A stretch of DNA of 6,508 nucleotides from an uncultured Rubrobacteraceae bacterium (GTDB lineage: Bacteria > Actinomycetota > Rubrobacteria > Rubrobacterales > Rubrobacteraceae): NCBI GenBank assembly GCA_902805985.1, contig CADCUW010000220.1:1-6508 (forward strand), given 5' to 3'. Numbering within the stretch: the first letter of the stretch is position 1; every line of letters starts with the position of its first letter. Made by a program: the position numbers and the translations under genes. This document shows, one piece after another, positions 1 through 4,961 of the stretch. The notes under the pieces are model-generated. The model saw only the letters and a list, made by a program, of their open reading frames with translations. It made no database searches and was not told the origin of the DNA.

Positions 1-1081
1 TGCGGGGGTCCATCATGTCGCCGCCGTTGGCGACCGTCGCGGCCACGAGGCCCATCTCGAAGACGTTCGAGGAGACCCTGTCCTGGCCGAACGAGATCTG
101 GGCCGTGTTCCCCTCGACCCACTGCTCCACGGGGTAGCCGAGGTCGCTGCCGGAGACGGGGAGGGAGAAGTCGTCGTAGGGGTCGCCGAAGCCGAAGTCC
201 GTGGCCGTGTCGTAGAGGAGCTGGGCTCCTACCTCGTTTATGGCGATCTTGGCGAAGATCACGTTAATGGAGTACGCCAGCGCTTCGGCGAACGTTACCC
301 TCCCGTAGTCCTTGCCCTGGTAGTTGTAGACGGTGTAACCGGGCGTCTCCAGCTGGCCCGGGTCAAAGAACTCGTCCGTGGGCTGCACCCCGTTCTTGAG
401 CGCCGCGGCCGACGTTATGACCTTGAACGTCGAGCCCGGCGGGTAGAGGCTCTGGGTGGCCCGGTTGATGAGGGGGGCGTCAGGGTCCTGGGAGAGCTCG
501 GGCAGGGTCTCGTCGATGTTGTTGTTGTCGAAGGACGGGTAGGTGGCGAGTGCTAGTATCTCGCCGGTCTTGGGGTCTATGGCCATCGCCGAACCGCGCC
601 CCGTGGGGCTCGCGGCGAGCGACTCGTAGGCCTGTCGCTGGAGGTCGGGGTCCAGGGTGAGGACCACGTCGTTGCCGCGCTGGGGACCGCCGGTGGCGCG
701 GTTTATTAGTTCGTCCAGGGTCTCGGGGTCGCCGGCGACGCTGGAGAGGTCTGTGTTGTTGCCGATCTCGATCCCGGTGGCGCCGTAGCGGGTGCTCCAG
801 TAGCCGACCACACCCGTGAAGGGCTCTCCTTCAGGGTAGACGCGCTCGTAGATGGGGCCCGAGATGCCCTGGCGACGCTCGCTACGCGCCAGCACCGTCT
901 CGCTGTCGCCGGCCAGGATCAGGCCGCGGGGAGACTCTATGGACCTCTGGGTCTGGAAGCCGTTCTGGGGGTGGTTGGCCAGAGCCTCCCTGGAGTAGAC
1001 CTGCCAGTAGGCCATCATCACCACGAGGCCCACGAAGCCGAGGGCGAAGAGGTAGAAGCTGCGCCTGAGGTGGGCGTTCAG
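1..1081 (-). CDS. pbpA: Class B penicillin-binding protein PbpA (peptidoglycan transpeptidase), 3' end beyond window
   Basis: The first 360 residues of a membrane-anchored D,D-transpeptidase, which cross-links peptidoglycan stem peptides outside the membrane. The N-terminus reads MNAHLRRSFYLF, very like mycobacterial PbpA (MNASLRR). One membrane anchor spans residues 8-26. The non-catalytic PBP N-terminal domain covers about 45-135, and the transpeptidase domain begins near 140 with LTLDPDLQ and AIDPKTGEILALA. The catalytic SxxK motif is S217-T-F-K220 in YPPGSTFK, and the SxN motif is S271-I-N273. The KTG motif and the stop lie outside the window. The reading frame has no ATG, GTG or TTG before the middle of the membrane helix, so I place the start at CTG 1081-1079. 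It overlaps the rodA stop as CTGA and is preceded by a perfect AGGAGG 7 bases upstream. Its partner is RodA, encoded just upstream. Family assignment is firm; the CTG start is well supported but inferred. Confidence 0.93.
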   Translation of the reverse strand, partial: MNAHLRRSFYLFALGFVGLVVMMAYWQVYSREALANHPQNGFQTQRSIESPRGLILAGDSETVLARSERRQGISGPIYERVYPEGEPFTGVVGYWSTRYGATGIEIGNNTDLSSVAGDPETLDELINRATGGPQRGNDVVLTLDPDLQRQAYESLAASPTGRGSAMAIDPKTGEILALATYPSFDNNNIDETLPELSQDPDAPLINRATQSLYPPGSTFKVITSAAALKNGVQPTDEFFDPGQLETPGYTVYNYQGKDYGRVTFAEALAYSINVIFAKIAINEVGAQLLYDTATDFGFGDPYDDFSLPVSGSDLGYPVEQWVEGNTAQISFGQDRVSSNVFEMGLVAATVANGGDMMDPR

Positions 1082-2361
1082 GAGGCCCCCTCCTCGCGCC
1101 GCCCGGCCCGCTCGGAGATGAGCAGCAGGAGGCCCGTCAGGATAAAGTTGCCGACGACCGAGGAGCCCCCGTAGGAGACGAAGGGGAGCGTGATCCCGGT
1201 GAGCGGTATTGCCTTGGTTACCCCGCCAACGATCACGAGGGTCTGGATGGCGAACATCGCCGTCAGACCGAAGGCCAGCAACTTCGAGGCGTCATCCTCG
1301 GCGAGCAGGGCTATCTTCGTCCCCCGGTAGACGAACACGAGAAAGGCGAGCAGCACGGCGGTCGCCCCGAGGAGCCCGAGCTCGCTCGCGACCGCGGAGA
1401 AGACGAAGTCCGTCTCTACCTCAGGGATGGTCTGGGCGAAGCCCGCGCCGAGGCCTGTGCCGAGCAGCCCCCCGTCGGCGATGTTGAAGATGCTCTGCAG
1501 GATCTGAAACCCGTCGGTGTCCGGGTAGGCCCACGGGTCGAGCCAGGCCCGCACCCGCACCTTGACGTGGTCGAAGAGCAGAAACGCCACAAACGACCCC
1601 ACGGAGAAGAGCACCCCGCCGAGCAGCACGTAGGCGATGCGCCCCGTCGCCGCGTAGAGCATCAAAAGCGGCACGGCGAAGAAGAGGAGGCTCGAGCCCA
1701 GATCCTTCTCGAAGACGAGAAGGCCCAAAGAGGCCGCCCAGACGAGCGCCACGGGCCCGAAGTACTTGAGGGCCGGTATCTGGACGCCGAGGATGGTGCG
1801 GCTCGTCGCCGCGAGCAGATCCCTCGTCTCGGCCAGGTACCCGGCAAAAAAGATGATGAGCGCGATGCGGGCGAACTCCGAGGGCTGGAAGCCGACCGGC
1901 CCCAAGGAGACCCACAGACGGGCACCATTCACCGTATACCCGAGGGGCGTGAAGGTCGAGGCTATAAGGACGACGGCAACTATCGCGAGCAGGTACTTGT
2001 AGTCGAAGAGGCGGTGGTAGTTGCGGAAGAACACGACGAGCAGGAACATCGTGCCCGAGCCGATCAGGATCCAGACGGCCTGGGTTATAGCCAGGCCCTG
2101 CTTGTCCTCGACGTTGTAGGTGAGGCGGAAGATCATGACGAGCCCAAGGCCCGTAAGCAGCGTCACGAGCGGCAAGAGCAGCACGTCCGAGTGTGGCAGG
2201 ATCAGGCGCACCCCCACGTAGAGTGCGAAGAGGGTGCCTGCGTAGTAGGCGCCGTAGATGAGGGGCGGGCTCGTCGCGCCCTGGGCGAAGATGAGGGTGG
2301 CGAAGCCTAAAGTGGTAACGAGGAGCGCCAGGATCATGGGCGTGGAGGCGCGCTGGGTCAC
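1078..2361 (-). CDS. rodA: SEDS-family peptidoglycan glycosyltransferase RodA (FtsW/RodA type)
   Basis: A 427-residue polytopic membrane protein that polymerises lipid II into glycan strands, working with a class B PBP. Family hallmarks in order: NGARLW (145-150), GFQPSEFARIAL (157-168), FEKDLGSS (217-224), RAWLDPW (271-277) with DGFQILQS just after, GGLLGTGLG (297-305), the ETDFVF segment with D318 (the aspartate in the large extracytoplasmic loop that is essential in characterised RodA/FtsW proteins), ASELGLLG (325-332) and LPFVSYGGSS (392-401). About ten hydrophobic helices are visible, as expected. The start is GTG at 2361, chosen because AGGGTGG lies 7 bases upstream, whereas the in-frame ATG at codon 9 has no such site. 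It is called RodA rather than FtsW because of its position between pstP and pbpA and the mycobacterial RodA-like stretch FFAGYLAETRDLLA. The stop overlaps the pbpA start by 4 bases. Confidence 0.95.
   Translation of the reverse strand: MTQRASTPMILALLVTTLGFATLIFAQGATSPPLIYGAYYAGTLFALYVGVRLILPHSDVLLLPLVTLLTGLGLVMIFRLTYNVEDKQGLAITQAVWILIGSGTMFLLVVFFRNYHRLFDYKYLLAIVAVVLIASTFTPLGYTVNGARLWVSLGPVGFQPSEFARIALIIFFAGYLAETRDLLAATSRTILGVQIPALKYFGPVALVWAASLGLLVFEKDLGSSLLFFAVPLLMLYAATGRIAYVLLGGVLFSVGSFVAFLLFDHVKVRVRAWLDPWAYPDTDGFQILQSIFNIADGGLLGTGLGAGFAQTIPEVETDFVFSAVASELGLLGATAVLLAFLVFVYRGTKIALLAEDDASKLLAFGLTAMFAIQTLVIVGGVTKAIPLTGITLPFVSYGGSSVVGNFILTGLLLLISERAGRREEGAS
1089..1094 (-). promoter_or_regulatory. 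Ribosome binding site that fixes the pbpA CTG start
   Basis: A full-consensus AGGAGG lies on the minus strand inside the last codons of rodA (those for Arg-Glu-Glu-Gly). It is separated by 7 bases from the CTG at 1081-1079. This spacing is ideal for initiation at that CTG and poor for the next GTG or ATG codons, which are about 50-70 bases further on, inside the membrane anchor. The site implies translational coupling with rodA termination. Confidence 0.75.
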
Positions 2362-2368
2362 AGGCGCG

Positions 2369-2375
2369 CCACCCT
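2369..2375 (-). promoter_or_regulatory. Ribosome binding site of rodA
   Basis: AGGGTGG on the minus strand begins in the pstP stop codon and ends 7 bases before the GTG start of rodA. It is a partial match to AGGAGG but the best candidate in the 12-base gap, and it favours GTG at 2361 over the internal ATG at 2337. Confidence 0.5.
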
Positions 2376-3597
2376 ACTCGCCCATGTCCCCGAGGACCCT
2401 CTCGGCATCCCCTCTGGTGTAGAGCTTGTGGGTCTCTATGGGCTGCTCGTAGGGCTCCTTGATCTCGGACTCCGTGAGCCCCGGCCTCCGCCACTCCCGG
2501 TTGAGCTCGACGCCTAGAGGGGCGTACGGCAAGCCCCGGTAGGCGACCACGTCACCCTCCTCGAAGGCGAAGTAGTACCGGCTCGAACCCCACAGGTAGG
2601 CCGGTACGAGCGCGACGAGCACCACGAGCACCACGGCCAGACCCCTCACGAGCCCACCCAGGAACCTCGCGACCCCGCCGGAGCGCCGCTTGGGACGCTT
2701 CGGGACCCGCGTTCGCCGCTGCTGCGACCTTGACGGAGATGGCTGGGGGCCCGTCCTCTCCCGCCGCGTGCCGGGCGGCGGACCGAGGCTCGGCATCTCG
2801 GACGTCTCGCCGGAGCGGTCTTCTGCCCCCGTGTTCCCGCTGGCGGCCTGCGGCGGCTCCTCCTCCTGACGTTCCTTCACGTCTATGACGACGACGGTGA
2901 TGTTGTCGTTGCCGCCGGCCTCGAGCGCCGCGGAGAGGAGCTCGCGGACGGCGCCCTCCGGGTCCTCGGGGTGGCGGGCCAGGATCTCCTCCACCCCTTC
3001 CTCCCTGACCATGTCCGTGAGGCCGTCGGAGCAGAGCACGAAGCGGTCCCCGACCTCGACCGGCAGGACGATGGTGTCCACGCTCACCCCGTTCTCGGTG
3101 CCGAGAGCGCGGGTGATGAGGTTCTTCTGCGGGTGCTCGAAGGCCTGCTCCCGCGTCAGGTCGCCGCTGCGCACGAGCTCGGCGACCAGGGAGTGATCTT
3201 CTGTCACGGGCTTGAGCTCCCCGTCTCTGAAGAGGTAGGCCCGCGAGTCCCCGACGTGGGCCACCTCGACGACGGGTTCCCGCCGCGTCCCCCCGAAGCG
3301 GGCTGCCACCACCGTCGTGCTCATGCCCGAGAGCCTGTCGTCACCCCGGCCGGCGGCCAGGATGCGGCGGTTTGCCTCCTCTATGGCCCCCTCGAAAGAG
3401 TCGTCGGGGCCGAGCCCGCGCAGCACGTCGATGGCTATGGAGCTCGCCACCTCCCCGGCCTCGAAGCCCCCTACCCCGTCGGCGACGACGAAGAGCGTCT
3501 CGTCCCCGCCGTCGCCGACGAGCAGGGCATCCTCGTTGTTCTGGCGTACCTTGCCGGGGTCGGTGGCGCCGAAGGGCTGGAGCTCGAGTAGCGGCAC
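2374..3597 (-). CDS. pstP: PP2C-family Ser/Thr protein phosphatase PstP, membrane-anchored
   Basis: A 407-residue metal-dependent (Mn/Mg) phosphatase that would reverse phosphorylation by the Hanks-type kinases of this cluster. The catalytic domain covers residues 1-242 with all the usual PPM motifs: RQNNED (18-23), the metal-binding aspartate in VADGVGG (D40), SGMSTTVV (90-97), HVGDSRAYL (114-122, D117), CSDGLTDMV (189-197, D191) and GGNDNITVV (228-236, D231). A basic, proline-rich linker (about 243-308) leads to one membrane helix (about 313-336) and a 71-residue outside tail containing YYFAFEEGDVVAYRGLP, a pattern also seen in the extracytoplasmic part of mycobacterial PstP. The start is GTG at 3597, with GAGGAG 5 bases upstream. 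The gene begins 2 bases after the fhaB stop, so coupled translation is likely. I see no missing catalytic residue. Confidence 0.95.
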   Translation of the reverse strand: MPLLELQPFGATDPGKVRQNNEDALLVGDGGDETLFVVADGVGGFEAGEVASSIAIDVLRGLGPDDSFEGAIEEANRRILAAGRGDDRLSGMSTTVVAARFGGTRREPVVEVAHVGDSRAYLFRDGELKPVTEDHSLVAELVRSGDLTREQAFEHPQKNLITRALGTENGVSVDTIVLPVEVGDRFVLCSDGLTDMVREEGVEEILARHPEDPEGAVRELLSAALEAGGNDNITVVVIDVKERQEEEPPQAASGNTGAEDRSGETSEMPSLGPPPGTRRERTGPQPSPSRSQQRRTRVPKRPKRRSGGVARFLGGLVRGLAVVLVVLVALVPAYLWGSSRYYFAFEEGDVVAYRGLPYAPLGVELNREWRRPGLTESEIKEPYEQPIETHKLYTRGDAERVLGDMGE

Positions 3598-3599
3598 GC

Positions 3600-4103
3600 C
3601 TACTCCTCGTACCGGAAGGTCGTGGATCCGATGCGGACGTTGTCCCCGTTCCTCACCGGCGTGGCCCCCACGGTCTTGCGGCCGTTGACGAAGGTGCCGT
3701 TGGTTGAGCCGAGGTCTTCGACGTACAGGAGGCCGCCGTGGCGGGTGAGCTGGGCGTGGCGTCCGGAGGCGTAGTCGTCGCTCTTGAGGACCACGTCGCT
3801 CGTCGAGGAGCGGCCCACGCTCGTCTCGCCGTCCCTCAGGTCGAACCTCGTCTCGGGGGCCAAAACGTCAGATTCCTCGACGACGAGCTCGGGTGCGCCC
3901 GTCGGGCGTGGGGCGTAGGCGCGGCGGCCGTCCGCCTTGGGGCCCGAATCCCGCCGCGACTCGCGGCCCGGCACGTATGACTCGTCGTCGGGGACGCTGC
4001 GCAGGTCGCCTATGCCCCGGCGCATCACGGCGTAGATAAAAGCAAAGAGCAGCAACAAGAGCAGGGCCTTCGCCGCCAGGAGCGGCACCTGGAGTTCGAG
4101 CAC
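3600..4103 (-). CDS. fhaB: FhaB-type membrane-anchored FHA-domain protein
   Basis: A 167-residue protein with one N-terminal membrane helix (about 7-26), a polar arginine- and proline-rich linker (about 28-70) and a C-terminal FHA domain (about 75-167). The FHA core for phospho-Thr recognition is complete: VGRSSTSDVVL (96-106, with R98 and S99/S100), the YASGRHAQL segment (111-119, with S113, R115 and H116) and DLGSTNGTFVNG (130-141, with N135). The architecture and the DDYASGRHAQL and YVEDLGSTNGT strings closely match mycobacterial FhaB (FipA), a small FHA protein linked to the division and elongation machinery. It would read phospho-Thr marks made by the cluster kinases. The start is GTG at 4103, 3 bases after the fhaA stop, with AGGAG 10 bases upstream. 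The binding partner cannot be read from the sequence. Confidence 0.93.
   Translation of the reverse strand: MLELQVPLLAAKALLLLLLFAFIYAVMRRGIGDLRSVPDDESYVPGRESRRDSGPKADGRRAYAPRPTGAPELVVEESDVLAPETRFDLRDGETSVGRSSTSDVVLKSDDYASGRHAQLTRHGGLLYVEDLGSTNGTFVNGRKTVGATPVRNGDNVRIGSTTFRYEE
3603..3608 (-). promoter_or_regulatory. Ribosome binding site of pstP
   Basis: GAGGAG on the minus strand forms the last two Glu codons of fhaB and sits 5 bases before the GTG start of pstP. It supports that GTG as the start and suggests reinitiation after fhaB. Confidence 0.65.
3693..3722. repeat. 30-base segment shared with fhaA (copy in fhaB)
   Basis: This segment encodes VEDLGSTNGT in the FHA domain of fhaB and matches 4257-4286 in fhaA at 29 of 30 bases. 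The only difference is a synonymous Ser codon (TCA here, TCG there). It is a direct repeat within two paralogous domains. Confidence 0.8.
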
Positions 4104-4106
4104 GGC

Positions 4107-4955
4107 TTAGCGTCTCCTGCTCGGTGAGGGCCTCCCGCCCCGCGGGGTCCCACCGGGGACGTCTATGCGGCGTACAAAACGGGCGGCCGTCTGGCCGAAG
4201 GTGAGCTCGTCCCCGCCCTCTATGCGCTCCCGGTCAATCGGGGCGCCGTCCAGCAGGGTGCCGTTGGTCGAGCCGAGGTCTTCGACCACGAAGGCGTCGT
4301 CGGCGCGCGAGATCCTGGCGTGCCGCCTCGACACGTTCGGGTCGTTGACGGTGATGTCGTTCTCCTGGGAGCGCCCGACGGTCCACGGGCCCGCGCCCTC
4401 CAGCGGGTAGGTGCCGTCGTCGAGGACGACCTCCACGATCTCCCGCGCCAGCCTGTGCTCACGGGCCTCACCCGCGGAGATCGCCGCCGTGCCCTCGGGC
4501 TCCTCCCCGCCGCCCGTCTCCTCCGTCTTGAAGATGCGGGTCTGGCCCGAGGTGTCCTGCGGGGCGCCCTTCTCGCGCGGGCCGTCCCCACCGGTAAGCT
4601 TCGCGGTGACGCCGAACTCGCCGAAGCGCAAGGTCTCCTCGGTCTCAAAGCGGATCCTCGGCGGGGTCATCAGATGGTAGCTCTTGTTCTCGGCGTGGGT
4701 TGAGGCGTACTGGATCAGCTCGTCCTTCAAGGAGTCCTGGTAGGCCCGGATGGACTCGGCGTCCTCTTGCGAGAGATGCACCGTAAAGTTGTTCGGGGCG
4801 TAGGTGCGGGAGATGGAGACCATCCGGCCCTCGTCCATCTGCTTGGTTAGCCCCTTGGCGATCTCGACGGGGTGGATCTGGCGCCTGAAGGCCCGCCCGA
4901 AGACGCCCTCCACCAGAGATTCCATCCTTTTCTCGATGCCTTTGAGGAAACCCAA
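4107..4955 (-). CDS. fhaA: FhaA-type protein: N-terminal DUF3662 domain plus C-terminal FHA domain
   Basis: A 282-residue soluble protein. Residues 1-120 are the FhaA N-terminal (DUF3662) domain, with the typical MESLVEGVFGRAFRRQIHPVEIA opening split across residues 11-33 and PNNFTVHLS at 54-62. A charged linker (about 121-172) follows, then an FHA domain (about 173-263) with all phospho-Thr contacts: WTVGRSQENDI (191-201), DPNVSRRHARI (205-215) and VEDLGSTNGTLLDG (224-237). A basic tail ends in SPSRRR. The linker is far shorter than the long Gly/Tyr/Pro-rich one in mycobacterial FhaA. In mycobacteria FhaA binds phosphorylated MviN (MurJ) and regulates wall synthesis, so a similar reader role is inferred here. 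The start is TTG at 4955: MGFLKGIEKR aligns with the N-terminus of mycobacterial FhaA, and AGGG lies 9 bases upstream. The alternative is ATG at codon 11 (4925), which lacks a well-spaced ribosome site. Confidence 0.93.
   Translation of the reverse strand: MGFLKGIEKRMESLVEGVFGRAFRRQIHPVEIAKGLTKQMDEGRMVSISRTYAPNNFTVHLSQEDAESIRAYQDSLKDELIQYASTHAENKSYHLMTPPRIRFETEETLRFGEFGVTAKLTGGDGPREKGAPQDTSGQTRIFKTEETGGGEEPEGTAAISAGEAREHRLAREIVEVVLDDGTYPLEGAGPWTVGRSQENDITVNDPNVSRRHARISRADDAFVVEDLGSTNGTLLDGAPIDRERIEGGDELTFGQTAARFVRRIDVPGGTPRGGRPSPSRRR
4114..4118 (-). promoter_or_regulatory. Ribosome binding site of fhaB
   Basis: AGGAG on the minus strand lies within the last codons of fhaA, 10 bases before the GTG start of fhaB. 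The spacing is slightly long but acceptable. As with pstP and pbpA, the site is inside the preceding gene. Confidence 0.5.
4257..4286. repeat. 30-base segment shared with fhaB (copy in fhaA)
   Basis: This is the fhaA partner of the direct repeat at 3693-3722, encoding the same ten residues with the same codons except one Ser codon. Both copies use GAA for Glu although GAG is commoner in these genes. Confidence 0.8.
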
Positions 4956-4961
4956 CGAAAC

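Noticed and set aside
550..580. PKTGE in PbpA as the catalytic KTG motif
   Set aside because: It lies before the SxxK motif and is the usual IDPKTGEILAL segment at the start of the transpeptidase domain. The true KTG comes after SxN and is outside the window.
1567..2310. A 247-residue plus-strand open frame opposite rodA
   Set aside because: Its highly charged, low-complexity composition is the complement of rodA membrane codons, and it shows no domain.
2362..2373. The palindromic GGCGCGCC in the pstP-rodA gap as an operator or terminator
   Set aside because: It is only 8 bases long, has no loop or U-tract, and is unremarkable in GC-rich DNA.
1421..2494. A 357-residue minus-strand open frame across rodA and the pstP end
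   Set aside because: It is arginine-, proline- and histidine-rich, has no recognisable motif, and lies in another frame of two well-supported genes: a typical GC-rich shadow.
2971..3591. A 206-residue plus-strand open frame opposite pstP
   Set aside because: It is antisense to intact PP2C motifs and has no recognisable features of its own.
4033..4047. AT-rich stretch in the fhaB membrane-helix codons as a second internal promoter
   Set aside because: There is no good -10 hexamer with a -35 partner at proper spacing, and the AT content is explained by Phe, Ile and Tyr codons.
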